64,000 bases of DNA from Neorhizobium huautlense. Its GTDB lineage: Bacteria > Pseudomonadota > Alphaproteobacteria > Rhizobiales > Rhizobiaceae. A model generated the notes under the pieces. It ran no database searches and had not been told where the DNA came from. It was given only the letters and a program-made list of their open reading frames with translations. Made by a program: the position numbers and the translations under genes. This document shows, in pieces, positions 1 through 8,272 of the stretch. The stretch is taken from contig NZ_PVBM01000017.1 in the NCBI RefSeq assembly GCF_002968575.1, positions 62,001 to 126,000 on the forward strand. The letters are read 5' to 3'. The number at the start of each line of letters is the position of its first letter. The stretch's first letter is position 1.

Positions 1-130
1 TGACGAATACACGCCCCGTCCCCGCCCGACGATCGAGGAAATCGTCGACAAGATCGGCCCGCTGCGCAATAAGACCGCGAGCGAATCGGGCGGCGAGTCC
101 GGCCGTGAAAGACGCCGCCGCCGCGGATAG
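1..130 (+). CDS. 3' end of an unidentified gene with Arg-rich tail (partial)
   Basis: Codons read from base 2 to a TAG at 128-130 give the last 42 residues of a protein whose start lies left of the window. The visible part begins DEYTPRPRPTIEEIVDKIG and ends in a Gly/Ser/Arg tail, SGRERRRRRG. Third codon positions are strongly G/C, as in real genes here. I do not recognise the family. The basic tail resembles the tails on three proteins of the corrinoid cluster further right, so a link with that system is possible but is only an inference. Confidence 0.6.
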   Translation, partial: DEYTPRPRPTIEEIVDKIGPLRNKTASESGGESGRERRRRRG

Positions 131-201
131 GGTATCGGCCTCCAAATCGGGCGCGGATCGGTCAATCCGATGCTTGGAAAACAGGGCCGAGGAGGATCAA
201 G

Positions 202-552
202 ATGGCGAACATATCTCCGATCGGCAGCCGGGAGACGGTGGCGGAAAGCCTTGCCGCACTTCTGCCTGAAAACCAGTCCTGGCTGACGCTCCTGATGCAG
301 AACCCCTCCTCGGATGATCTGCTGCTGGACGGACTTCACCTTTATCTCGACCAAGCTTCCGAGGCGAAATTCCTGAACTCGTTGAAGCTGCAGAAGTGCG
401 GGGAATGGGTGGGCAATGCCGCCCCTGCACGGCTGCAGATCAGGCTGGCGGAAGCGGCGAAATCCAGCCAGCATCCCGCCTATGCCGCCTTCCGGGACGG
501 GCTCACCCGCTCCGGCGGGCTGGAGCGGGCTTATCCGAAGGCAAGTATCTGA
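202..552 (+). CDS. Hypothetical protein, 116 aa
   Basis: The ATG at 202 has a clear ribosome binding site (GAGGAG) about 7 bases upstream, and the frame shows normal codon use to a TGA at 550-552. The product is soluble, without signal peptide or membrane segment, and is rich in Leu, Ala and Ser (it contains LLPENQSWLTLLMQNP near residue 20). It follows the partial gene at the left edge by about 70 bases on the same strand and converges on the VWA gene with only 14 bases between the two stop codons. I recognise no domain and offer no function. Confidence 0.7.
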   Translation: MANISPIGSRETVAESLAALLPENQSWLTLLMQNPSSDDLLLDGLHLYLDQASEAKFLNSLKLQKCGEWVGNAAPARLQIRLAEAAKSSQHPAYAAFRDGLTRSGGLERAYPKASI

Positions 553-566
553 GCGGATTGGTCCGC

Positions 567-2591
567 CTAACGGCGGTCGAGCGTCTCGGCCAGTCTCACA
601 AGATCAAGAAAACCGCCGCGATATCCGAACGGGTCGTCGCCACGCGCGTCGCGCGCCATCTTCAGGATTTCGTCGTAGGAGTAAGCCTCCAGGGTATCCG
701 TGCCGCGCAGCTTCTGGCCGAAAGCCGCTACCGCGGTAGCAAACCGCACGTCCTGCGGCGCGGCCGCAAAGTCGCGAATTGCGCTCACCTCCGTCACCGG
801 TGTGGTGATGAGCTTGCTCAGGTCGCCCTCCGGCTCCTTGTAGCGGATCTTTACGAAAGCAAGCTCATCCGATGTCGGAGCCTGGGTGGAAGCGGCCGCC
901 GGCACCCCATATCGCAACGGATCGTTGAGAGCCGAGGCACTGCCTTTGGGGGTAACTTCGTAGATGGCTGTTACGGAATGTCCGGAACCGATGTCGCCCG
1001 CGTCCACCCGGTCATTGTTGAAGTCCTCACGCTTCAGCGCGCGGGTTTCATAGCCGATCAGCCTATATTCCGCGATCCTTTCGGGATTGAACTCGACCTG
1101 GATCTTGACGTCCTTTGCGATCGGAAAAAGACTCGCCCCGGCCTCCTCCACTAGCGCTTTCTGCGCCTCCGCCAATGTATCGATATAGGCTGCGGTACCG
1201 TTGCCGTTCTGGGCAAGCGCCTGCATCAGGCTGTCGTTGAGATTGCCCTGACCGAAACCCAACACGGAAAGGAAAATACCATCCTTGCGGCGCCGTTCGA
1301 TCAGCTGCTTCAACTCCTCATCGCTCGATACACCGACATTGAAATCGCCGTCCGTCGCGAGCATCACCCGGTTGACACCCCCTTGGATAAAGTTCTGGCG
1401 CGCCAGATGATAGGCGGATTCAACGCCCTCCGCACCGGCCGTAGAACCTCCCGGCTGGAGGTTGTCGATGGCGGCGAGGATCTTGTCCCGCTCGCGGGCC
1501 GAAGTCGGCTCCAGCACGGTTCCGGCATTGCCGGCATAGGTGACGATCGACACCTTGTCTTCCGGCTTCAGCTTACCCACCAGCAGCCGGAAGGCACTTT
1601 TGAGCAGCGGCAGCTTGTCCGGCGCGTTCATCGAGCCGGAAACGTCGATCAGGAAGACGAGATTGGCGGGCGGCGCAGCAGCTGGAGCATTCTCATAACC
1701 CTTGATCGCCACCTGCATCAGCTGCGTGCCGGTATTCCAAGGCGTAGGCGTGACGGTCACGGTTGCCCGGAATGCTTCCCCCGCCGTTTGCGGCCGCGGC
1801 CAGTCATAGGGGAAATAGTTGATCATCTCCTCGACGCGCACGCTGTCCGGCTCGGGCAGATTTCCCTGCATCAAGGAACGGCGGACCAAAGCATAGGAGG
1901 CGGTATCGACATCGACGGAAAAGGTCGAGACCGGATCGGTCGCAACGCTTTTTACGGGATTGGGATCGGCATTGGCGAAACGGTCACGCCCTTGCTCCAG
2001 CGGCGGCAGCAGTTCTCGCTCTGCGGGCGCAAACCGGGGTGCGGCGGCGAGCGGCGCAGCACCCTCGGCCATCATCGGTTGGGCTGGGGCGGGCATGGGC
2101 GGCGAGAGGGCCGCGGGAGGCTCCGCCATGCGCTCTGCCGCTGCGCCGGAGGGGCCAGCCTCATAGTCCAACGGTTTCGACGCAGGTAACAGGCTTGCGG
2201 CGTCCTCCTCCCGTTGACGCTTAGCCTCGACGGGCTTCACAGGTGCTTTCGGCGCATCAGCCATCTCAGGCAGAGCCACCTGCCCGGATGTCGGCAGGTT
2301 GCCGCGCGTGATTTCGAAGGTGAGAAAGGCAGCCGCGGGAATAATGAGCAGCGTCGCAAGCGCCGAGCCTGCCAGATAACGATGCTGAGTGATCATGTTG
2401 GTGCTCCAGATCCGGTTGAGGATGGAGCTTTGACGCTGCCGCCAGGATTTTCCTTGGGCGCGGTTTGCGTTTTTTTCTTCGGCGTCGAATGCCTGCATGG
2501 CGGCAGCGAGCGCACGGGCGCGTCTCTCGGATGATGCAGTCGGAGCCGGGGGCAGAGTACCGAGCTTTTCGAATTCGTCCGTCATGGTCAC
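567..2591 (-). CDS. YfbK-like von Willebrand factor type A protein
   Basis: 674 aa. The N-terminal ~70 residues are cytoplasmic, one membrane segment follows (about residues 74-94), then a Pro/Ala-rich stretch to about 200 and a large outer part. The YfbK-type N-terminal domain (about 200-300) precedes a VWA domain with an intact MIDAS signature DVSGS at 316-320 and a later TDGDF motif; the end resembles DUF3520. The GTG start at 2591 overlaps the stop of the sigma-factor gene (GTGA); an ATG two codons in is the alternative. A strong AAGGAGG sits upstream. Proteins of this type are often paired with ECF sigma factors, and the N-terminal arm could act as an anti-sigma element, but that role is inference. 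Confidence 0.88.
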   Translation of the reverse strand: MTMTDEFEKLGTLPPAPTASSERRARALAAAMQAFDAEEKNANRAQGKSWRQRQSSILNRIWSTNMITQHRYLAGSALATLLIIPAAAFLTFEITRGNLPTSGQVALPEMADAPKAPVKPVEAKRQREEDAASLLPASKPLDYEAGPSGAAAERMAEPPAALSPPMPAPAQPMMAEGAAPLAAAPRFAPAERELLPPLEQGRDRFANADPNPVKSVATDPVSTFSVDVDTASYALVRRSLMQGNLPEPDSVRVEEMINYFPYDWPRPQTAGEAFRATVTVTPTPWNTGTQLMQVAIKGYENAPAAAPPANLVFLIDVSGSMNAPDKLPLLKSAFRLLVGKLKPEDKVSIVTYAGNAGTVLEPTSARERDKILAAIDNLQPGGSTAGAEGVESAYHLARQNFIQGGVNRVMLATDGDFNVGVSSDEELKQLIERRRKDGIFLSVLGFGQGNLNDSLMQALAQNGNGTAAYIDTLAEAQKALVEEAGASLFPIAKDVKIQVEFNPERIAEYRLIGYETRALKREDFNNDRVDAGDIGSGHSVTAIYEVTPKGSASALNDPLRYGVPAAASTQAPTSDELAFVKIRYKEPEGDLSKLITTPVTEVSAIRDFAAAPQDVRFATAVAAFGQKLRGTDTLEAYSYDEILKMARDARGDDPFGYRGGFLDLVRLAETLDRR

Positions 2592-3115
2592 ACCGCCTCC
2601 TTCTTCAGAAGGTCCTTCAATCGTTTTCGCGCCTCGTGCAGGTGCCAGGAAACAGTGTTTTCGCTGCAGTCCAGAACCTCTGCCGCCGCGGCGTGGCTGA
2701 GCCCTTCGCTATGGACGAGCAGGACGGCGTCTCTTTGTTTCTCGGGCAAAAGCCGAACTGCTGCCCACAGCCACTCGCCCCGCCCGTCGTTCTCCGGCTC
2801 GAACTGCTGGAAGAATATCGGGTCAGTTGCGAGCCGGCCCTCGTCACGCCTACGGCGCAACGACTGCCGTTGATGGTCACGCACCACGTTCAGTGTCAGC
2901 GCATAGAGCCAGGTGCGGAAGGCCGACTGGCCCTTGAAGGACCGGATGGAGCGGCCGAGCCGGATACAGGCTTCCTGGGCAATGTCCTCGGCATCAACCT
3001 GCGTCCCGCACCAGCGCCACGCGACGGAATGGATGAAATCGTAATGGGTTTCGATAAGCACGCCGAAGGCATCCCTGTCGCCGTCACACGCCCTTTGAAG
3101 GATTTCCCCGCTCAC
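2588..3115 (-). CDS. ECF-subfamily RNA polymerase sigma factor
   Basis: 175 aa from a GTG start preceded by GGCGGGAA. Region 2 is visible early (DAEDIAQEACIRL, then FRTWLYALTLNVVRDH) and region 4 near the end (LPEKQRDAVLL, then a helix-turn-helix SENTVSWHLHEARKRL). There is no region 3, as expected for ECF factors. The stop overlaps the VWA gene start by four bases, so the pair is translationally coupled and probably works as one signalling unit with the VWA protein anchoring or sensing at the membrane. The promoter it recognises cannot be deduced from the window. Confidence 0.9.
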   Translation of the reverse strand: MSGEILQRACDGDRDAFGVLIETHYDFIHSVAWRWCGTQVDAEDIAQEACIRLGRSIRSFKGQSAFRTWLYALTLNVVRDHQRQSLRRRRDEGRLATDPIFFQQFEPENDGRGEWLWAAVRLLPEKQRDAVLLVHSEGLSHAAAAEVLDCSENTVSWHLHEARKRLKDLLKKEAV

Positions 3116-3198
3116 GATTCCCGCCCGATTGCCGTCGTTTCCAGCTTAGACGTTTCCCGATTCAAATTCCTTGGGGTGGTTCGCAAAAAATGTTCGGC

Positions 3199-3876
3199 TC
3201 AGCCCATCAGCGCCTGCATATGAAACTTCAACTGCTCCGGCAGATAGCGGAATTCTGTGCCGACCGGGCAGGCATTGCGGGCGAGACAGCCTGAGACGAC
3301 GCAGGTCTTCTCACCGGGTTCGCTGCCGAGATAAGAACGACAGGTCACAACATCGAATCCGGACCGGTTGACCACCCCAGCGGGACAAGCCGTGAGGCAA
3401 GGTTTTTTGATGCAGCTATCACAAGGATGGCCTGCGGCTTTCGCGGAGGCCTCGATCTCGAACGAAAAACCCAGCGCGCCGCGATAACCGTGCCAGAGCC
3501 CGTATCTCGGATGGATAAGGATGGCGAGGGGCGAGGGCTTTAGCCCCTCCGCCTTCATCGCCCATTGCTGGAAGGGCTGCCAGGGTGGATCGGAGGGAAA
3601 ATAGGCGGCGGCTCCAAGGTCGTTTGCCAAGGGATGGATCAGCTGCTTCGACCACGTATCGAGCGGATCGGCACCTTGATATGTCTCCCGCCAACGGGAA
3701 AAGGCGGGCCAGATGGAACTCCCGGCATTGCCGAGCAGGACGACCGAAAGGGCTCGGGAGCCATCTGCCAGCATTGGGCCTTCGCCCGGGCGGAAATTCA
3801 CGACGCCCCGCACCAGAATACCCGAAGGTCCGAGCGCCTCGGAAATCCGCTCCAGATGAGCCGAAGGGCCGCTCAT
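3199..3876 (-). CDS. QueG-like 4Fe-4S ferredoxin-type protein next to mttB
   Basis: 225 aa. The C-terminal half has two cysteine clusters of bacterial-ferredoxin type: CDSCIKKPCLTACP, then C...CVVSGCLARNACP, suited to two 4Fe-4S centres. The N-terminal half resembles the cofactor-binding part of epoxyqueuosine reductase-like proteins, which bind cobalamin, but the protein is much shorter than true QueG (about 350-380 aa), so a tRNA role is unlikely. The ATG at 3876 follows AGGGG. It lies downstream of the MttB-type gene on the same strand, about 100 bases away. A role in supplying electrons to the corrinoid system is a reasonable guess, not shown. Confidence 0.75.
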   Translation of the reverse strand: MSGPSAHLERISEALGPSGILVRGVVNFRPGEGPMLADGSRALSVVLLGNAGSSIWPAFSRWRETYQGADPLDTWSKQLIHPLANDLGAAAYFPSDPPWQPFQQWAMKAEGLKPSPLAILIHPRYGLWHGYRGALGFSFEIEASAKAAGHPCDSCIKKPCLTACPAGVVNRSGFDVVTCRSYLGSEPGEKTCVVSGCLARNACPVGTEFRYLPEQLKFHMQALMG

Positions 3877-3977
3877 CGCGGCCCCTGATATTTGTAGTGC
3901 GGGCGCCAGACCCCTTCCTGGATGAAGTCGGCGACCAGCCTGGCGCCGCCTTGCTCCCTGGCGGCCTCGGGCTCTCT

Positions 3978-5552
3978 TCAGGTGAATGCGTCGGGCATCG
4001 AATCCTTGCGATCTTTGATGAAGGCGAGCAGCGCCTCGTCGATTGCCGGATCGAGCGGCGGCGCCTCATAGGAGTCGAGCCATGCACGGCAGAGCGCATT
4101 GGCGCGCTGCTCGATGCGCTTCTCGCCTTCGATTTCCCACTGTTCGAAGGAGTTGTTGTCCATCAGCGCCGAGCGGTAGAAAGCCGTCTGGAAATGCGCC
4201 TGGGTGTGGGCGCAGCCGAGATAGTGGCTGCCGGGCCCGACTTCCCGGATCGCGGAAAGCGCCTGCCCTTCCTCCGACAGATCGACGCCCTGTGCCATTT
4301 TCTGCATCATGCCGAGCTGGTCCTGGTCGATCATGAACTTTTCATAGGACGACACCAGACCACCTTCCAGCCAGCCGGCGGCATGCAGAACGAAATTCGT
4401 GCCGGCGAGCAGCGTGGTGTTCAGCGTATTGGCCGATTCGTGTGCGGCTTGGGCATCGGGCACCTTCGAGCCGCAAAGCGACCCTCCGGTGCGGAACGGC
4501 AAACCAAGACGGCGGGCAAGCTGCGCCGCGCCGTAGGATACCAGCGAGGGCTCCGGCGTCCCGAAGGTCGGAGCGCCCGACTGCATCGAGATGGAGGCTG
4601 CGAAAGTGCCGAACAGCACCGGCGAACCCTTGCGGATGAGCTGAGTCATCGACGCACCCGCGAGCACTTCCGCCAGGATCTGGGCCAGCGTTCCGGCGAC
4701 GGTCACCGGGCTCATCGCGCCCGACAGGATGAAGGGCGATACGACGGACGCCTGGTTGTGACGCGCATAGACCTTGAGAGCACCGAGCATGGTGCCGTCG
4801 AAGACCATCGGCGAGTTGGCGTTGATCAGGTTCAGCGTGACGCAATTGTTCTCGACGAAATCGTCACCGAAGACGATCTTGGCCATGGCGATCGTGTCTT
4901 CGGCCCGCTCCGGCGCGGTGACAGAACCCATGAACGGCTTGTCCGAGTACTTGATATGGCTGTAGACCATATCCAGATGGCGCTTGTTGACCGGCACGTC
5001 GACTGGTTCGCAGACGGTGCCTCCAGAAGAATGCATGGACGGCGCCATATAGGCGAGCTTCACGAAATTGCGGAAATCCTCGATCGTCGCATAGCGGCGC
5101 TTGCCATCGAGGTCACGCACGAACGGAGGACCGTAGACCGGCGCAAAAACGGTCGCGTTGCCGCCGATCTGGACGTTGTGCTCCGGGTTGCGCGCGTGCC
5201 AGGTGAACTCTCTAGGCGCAGTCTTCAGAAGTTCGCGGCATAGACCTTTCGGGAAATGCACCCGATGGCCCTGAACGTCGGCGCCGGCTTTTTTCCAAAG
5301 ATCCAGAGCTTCGTCATCGTCGCGAAATTCAATGCCGATTTCTTCAAGGATAGTATCGGCATTGCGCTCGATGATTTGCAGGCCCTCCTCGTCCAGCACC
5401 TCATAGACGTTGATCTTGCGGGTGATGTAAGGAAGCGACGGACCGGGACCGCTGCCCGTACGCGCGGCACGGCGCCCTGCCGCTCCCCGTTCGCCACGCC
5501 CGCGTCGTCCTGCGCCGCCTGCCGGTTCCGTCTGCTGGGTCAAGTCGTCCAT
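3978..5552 (-). CDS. MttB-superfamily corrinoid methyltransferase (non-pyrrolysine)
   Basis: 524 aa, the usual length for the trimethylamine methyltransferase superfamily (PF06253). The frame is open with no internal amber codon, so this is a non-pyrrolysine member of the glycine betaine/proline betaine demethylase kind rather than archaeal MttB. Family stretches visible include FAPVYGPPFVRDLDG, LNLINANSPMV and GTLAQILAEVLAG. The start at 5552 was chosen because GAGGAA precedes it; the frame stays open to 5732 but without support. Residues 11-31 are an Arg/Gly/Ala-rich tail ahead of the conserved domain. It would move a methyl group from a quaternary amine to the corrinoid on the divergent MttC protein. 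The exact substrate is not visible. Confidence 0.88.
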   Translation of the reverse strand: MDDLTQQTEPAGGAGRRGRGERGAAGRRAARTGSGPGPSLPYITRKINVYEVLDEEGLQIIERNADTILEEIGIEFRDDDEALDLWKKAGADVQGHRVHFPKGLCRELLKTAPREFTWHARNPEHNVQIGGNATVFAPVYGPPFVRDLDGKRRYATIEDFRNFVKLAYMAPSMHSSGGTVCEPVDVPVNKRHLDMVYSHIKYSDKPFMGSVTAPERAEDTIAMAKIVFGDDFVENNCVTLNLINANSPMVFDGTMLGALKVYARHNQASVVSPFILSGAMSPVTVAGTLAQILAEVLAGASMTQLIRKGSPVLFGTFAASISMQSGAPTFGTPEPSLVSYGAAQLARRLGLPFRTGGSLCGSKVPDAQAAHESANTLNTTLLAGTNFVLHAAGWLEGGLVSSYEKFMIDQDQLGMMQKMAQGVDLSEEGQALSAIREVGPGSHYLGCAHTQAHFQTAFYRSALMDNNSFEQWEIEGEKRIEQRANALCRAWLDSYEAPPLDPAIDEALLAFIKDRKDSMPDAFT

Positions 5553-5803
5553 GATGTTCCTCGCCTTGCGCCATCGTTTGCGCCTGTCCTTCTGATGCGC
5601 CATGCTAAGCTGCGGCGCAAGCCGAACCCTGCCTTTCTGCGGCACCGGTTTGTGCAGGACAGACATTTGCGACGACCGCTTCGTCGTTTTTCCGACGCGC
5701 CGCTGTCGCATACGAAAGAAATTGCGAAACAATTTGAAGGTACAGATAGTCGACGACGTGAGCGTCTGATTTGCAGGCCCCTCGAACCCTAGGGAAGTAT
5801 TCC
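5553..5803. promoter_or_regulatory. Divergent mttB/mttC control region
   Basis: 251 bases between the divergent start codons must hold both promoters. It contains TTGCGAC at 5667-5673 and TGTCGCA at 5704-5710, an inverted pair that resembles motifs before the AraC-type gene at 13275 and the dehydrogenase ending at 15420. A tract with TTGCGAAACAATTTG lies at about 5722-5736. I found no cobalamin riboswitch box here. Confidence 0.45.
5670..5691 (+). terminator. Terminator-like hairpin in the mttC leader region
   Basis: CGACGA (5670-5675) and TCGTCG (5681-5686) form a six-pair stem with a five-base loop, followed by five T. It lies about 110 bases before the mttC start and reads as a weak intrinsic terminator in the plus direction. 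It could attenuate a transcript that starts further left; it may also be chance. Confidence 0.3.
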
Positions 5804-6505
5804 ATGTCTGACGATGAAATCATCCTTTCGGAACTTTCCGACGAAGAACTCGTGCAACAGATGCACGACGACCTCTACGACGGGCTCAAGGAAGAAATCG
5901 AAGAGGCCACCAACATCCTGCTGGAGCGCGGCTGGACGCCCTACGATGTCCTGACCCAGGCGCTTGTCGAGGGCATGCGGATCGTCGGCATCGACTTCCG
6001 GGACGGCATCCTCTTTGTGCCCGAGGTGCTGCTGTCGGCCAATGCCATGAAGGCCGGGATGACCATCCTGCGTCCGCTGCTGGTGGAAACCGGCGCGCCG
6101 AAGCTCGGCAAGATGGTCATCGGTACCGTGAAGGGCGATATTCACGACATCGGCAAGAACCTCGTCGGGATGATGATGGAAGGCGCCGGTTTTGACGTGG
6201 TCGATCTCGGCATCAACAACCCGGTTGAGAACTACCTGGAAGCAATCGAACGGGAAAAGCCGGACATTCTCGGGATGTCCGCGCTGCTGACCACCACCAT
6301 GCCCTATATGAAAGTCGTCATCGACACCATGAAGGAAAAGGGCATCAGGGACGACTATGTCGTGCTGGTGGGCGGCGCGCCTCTCAACGAGGAATTCGGC
6401 AAGGCGGTGGGCGCCGACGCCTATTGCCGCGATGCGGCGGTCGCCGTCGAGACCGCGAAGGACTTCATCCGCCGCAAGCATAACAGCCTCGCCGCCGGCA
6501 GCTGA
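5804..6505 (+). CDS. MttC-type corrinoid (methyl-carrier) protein
   Basis: 233 aa from the ATG at 5804, which has AGGGAAG upstream. An N-terminal helical cap domain (about residues 10-95) precedes a Rossmann-like B12-binding domain with the histidine motif DIHDIG at 112-117, where His114 ligates cobalt. GMSALLTTTMPYMK and LVGGAPLN are typical of the family (MtbC/MttC/MtmC-like). The N terminus is very acidic (nine Asp/Glu in the first 23 residues). It carries the methyl group between the MttB-type enzyme and the MtrH-type enzyme, and is reduced back to Co(I) by the RamA/RACo-type protein encoded downstream. It heads the plus-strand row of the cluster. Confidence 0.92.
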   Translation: MSDDEIILSELSDEELVQQMHDDLYDGLKEEIEEATNILLERGWTPYDVLTQALVEGMRIVGIDFRDGILFVPEVLLSANAMKAGMTILRPLLVETGAPKLGKMVIGTVKGDIHDIGKNLVGMMMEGAGFDVVDLGINNPVENYLEAIEREKPDILGMSALLTTTMPYMKVVIDTMKEKGIRDDYVVLVGGAPLNEEFGKAVGADAYCRDAAVAVETAKDFIRRKHNSLAAGS

Positions 6506-6537
6506 TGCCGCTCACGGCGAGGTTGCCGGAATAGACA

Positions 6538-6696
6538 TCAGCGGGCGGCGCGATCAACCTTGCGGCCGGCATCCTGAGTAGCGTCGACGGCATTCGCCGT
6601 GTCCTGACCCATGCCGCGAATGGTATTGCCACAGGAGGAGAGCGAAACCATTGTCGCAAAAAGTGCGGCGATCACCGTGACTGTCTTGGCCGTCAT
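6538..6696 (-). CDS. Entericidin-like small lipoprotein
   Basis: 52 aa. A signal peptide ends in the lipobox LSSC with the lipidated Cys at residue 22, then a short polar tail typical of the entericidin A/B family (GNTIRGMGQDTANAVDATQDA). GGAG lies about 10 bases before the ATG at 6696. It is encoded against the corrinoid row, and its start codon is only 14 bases from the divergent start of the DUF1638 gene. Small envelope lipoproteins of this kind are common and of uncertain role in rhizobia; a place here within a C1 cluster may be accidental. Confidence 0.85.
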   Translation of the reverse strand: MTAKTVTVIAALFATMVSLSSCGNTIRGMGQDTANAVDATQDAGRKVDRAAR

Positions 6697-6710
6697 GTTA
6701 GAATACTCCG

Positions 6711-7352
6711 ATGGATATGGATCAAATTGTTCCGGGAAGCGAACTTCCGCCGAAGGAACGTGCAAACTGTGAAAAAGTTCACGTGATCGCCTGCGGCGCC
6801 ATCGCACGGGAGATTCTCGCCGTCTGCAGGCAGGCCGGCCTTCATCATATCGACCTCCATTGCCTGCCCGCGATTTGGCACGCCTATCCGCAGAAAATCG
6901 TTCCCGGATTGGAACAAGCCGTCGCGGAGGCCCGCGCAAGAGGTTTTGAGAAGATCTTTTTCGCCTATGCGGATTGCGGCACGGGCGGCGATATCGACAG
7001 GCTTTGCCAGCGCGAAGACATTGCCCGCATCGAAGGCCCCCACTGTTACTCGTTTTTCGCCGGAAACGAGGCGTTTGCGGCCAGGGCGGACGACGACCTG
7101 CTTTCCTTCTTCCTCACAGACTTTCTCGCGCGCCAATTCGAGGCTTTCGTCATCGAGCCGCTCGGCCTCGATAGGCATCCGCAGCTGAAGGAAATGTATT
7201 TCAGCAACTACCGCAAGCTCGTCTACCTCTCCCAGGAGGAGGACGAAACTCTGCAGCAAAAGGCACGGGCGGCGGCCGACTACTTGGGTCTCCAATACGA
7301 ATACCGTTACACCGGTTATGGCGATCTCACACGAGCGTTACACCTGGCTTAA
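6711..7352 (+). CDS. DUF1638 family protein of the corrinoid cluster
   Basis: 213 aa. The conserved domain begins near residue 23 (VHVIACGAIAREI) and includes FAYADCGTGGD and the stretch IEGPHCYSFFAG, typical of DUF1638. Two Cys (in ADCGTGG and GPHCY) and the adjacent His are candidate metal or cofactor ligands. DUF1638 genes often accompany MttB/MttC genes, as here, so a part in corrinoid or methyl-group handling is likely but no biochemical function is known to me. The ATG at 6711 has only a poor ribosome site and abuts the lipoprotein gene, so translation may depend on a transcript from mttC; ATG 6717 is possible. Confidence 0.85.
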   Translation: MDMDQIVPGSELPPKERANCEKVHVIACGAIAREILAVCRQAGLHHIDLHCLPAIWHAYPQKIVPGLEQAVAEARARGFEKIFFAYADCGTGGDIDRLCQREDIARIEGPHCYSFFAGNEAFAARADDDLLSFFLTDFLARQFEAFVIEPLGLDRHPQLKEMYFSNYRKLVYLSQEEDETLQQKARAAADYLGLQYEYRYTGYGDLTRALHLA

Positions 7353-7406
7353 TCGTTTCTTTCGGCTTGTCGGGAAAACTGCCCTCCGCATCTATCGGAG
7401 TGGCAT

Positions 7407-8183
7407 ATGCAGGACCAGAATTCTTCCCGAATCGTCGTGATGACCGCAGGCGGACCTAATCCGCAGGTGATGATCAACGCGCTTGCCCGGCATTTCCCGC
7501 AACTGCATGTCATTCAGGAAGAGCCCGAATCGAAAGGCACCTTGCTCCGACGCCGTGCCAGGCGTTTCGGCTGGCTCACCGCTCTCGGACAATTGGCGAC
7601 CATGATCGCTTCTCGGCTTGGGAAAAGCCTTGCCGCCCGACGCTCCGAAGAGATCATTCGCGACTACGGCCTCTCTGCCGCTTCCAACGCGAATATCCCG
7701 GTCACGCATGTGCCGTCGCTTAACGATCCAGCATGTCTCGCTACGGTGACAGCCTTGGAACCCGCGGCAGTCTTCACCATCTCCTGCCGTATCCTGTCGC
7801 CCGAGACGCTCGCCGCCGTCCCCTGCCCGGTCATCAACTTCCATGCCGGCATCAACCCCATGTATCGCGGCCAGATGGGCGGTTACTGGTCCCTGGTCGA
7901 GCGGGACGAGGGGAACTTTGGTGCGACGGTGCACCTCGTCGACAACGGGATCGATACCGGCGGCACGCTTTATGAAAAGCGCCTCAAACCGTCGCCGCGC
8001 GACAGCCTTGCGACATATCCGCTGCTGATGACGGCCGCCTGCGTCGACATCAGCGTACAAGCACTGGAGGACGCCATCACGGGAACGTTGAAGCCTCGTC
8101 AGCCTCAAGGCCCCTCCCTTTTGCGTTTCCCTCCGCCGATCTGGACCTGGCTCTATCACGGCCTTACGAAGCGCATCTGGTAG
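7407..8183 (+). CDS. Formyltransferase-fold protein of the C1 cluster
   Basis: 258 aa. It has the catalytic set of the folate formyltransferase family (PurN/Fmt-like): Asn144 and His146 in PVINFHAG, followed by NPMYRG, and Asp183 in GIDTGG. GGAG stands before the ATG at 7407. The N-terminal ~60 residues are not the standard Fmt start and carry a basic stretch (LLRRRARRFG), so this is neither methionyl-tRNA formyltransferase nor PurN. Between the corrinoid carrier and the methyltetrahydrofolate methyltransferase it may use 10-formyl-THF, or release formate from it, to balance C1 flow. That assignment rests on context. Confidence 0.82.
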   Translation: MQDQNSSRIVVMTAGGPNPQVMINALARHFPQLHVIQEEPESKGTLLRRRARRFGWLTALGQLATMIASRLGKSLAARRSEEIIRDYGLSAASNANIPVTHVPSLNDPACLATVTALEPAAVFTISCRILSPETLAAVPCPVINFHAGINPMYRGQMGGYWSLVERDEGNFGATVHLVDNGIDTGGTLYEKRLKPSPRDSLATYPLLMTAACVDISVQALEDAITGTLKPRQPQGPSLLRFPPPIWTWLYHGLTKRIW

Positions 8184-8272
8184 CCGCGTCGCTTTTTGCT
8201 CTGTGCGACGTCGTGGCAAGCGCAGTCTTGGCCGGCGCACCCGTGCATGCTGCCCTCAACACGGAGGAATTC

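Noticed and set aside
3585..5243. Long plus-strand open frame opposite the mttB-type and QueG-like genes
   Set aside because: It is an opposite-strand echo of GC-rich codons: Arg-rich, no family features, while the minus-strand frame reads as a clear MttB-type enzyme.
3978..5552. Possible pyrrolysine-dependent MttB
   Set aside because: The frame has no internal TAG and is full length without read-through, and no pyl genes are in view.
5553..5803. Cobalamin riboswitch before the corrinoid genes
   Set aside because: No B12-box-like conserved core was found on either strand; only a short hairpin and short inverted motifs are present.
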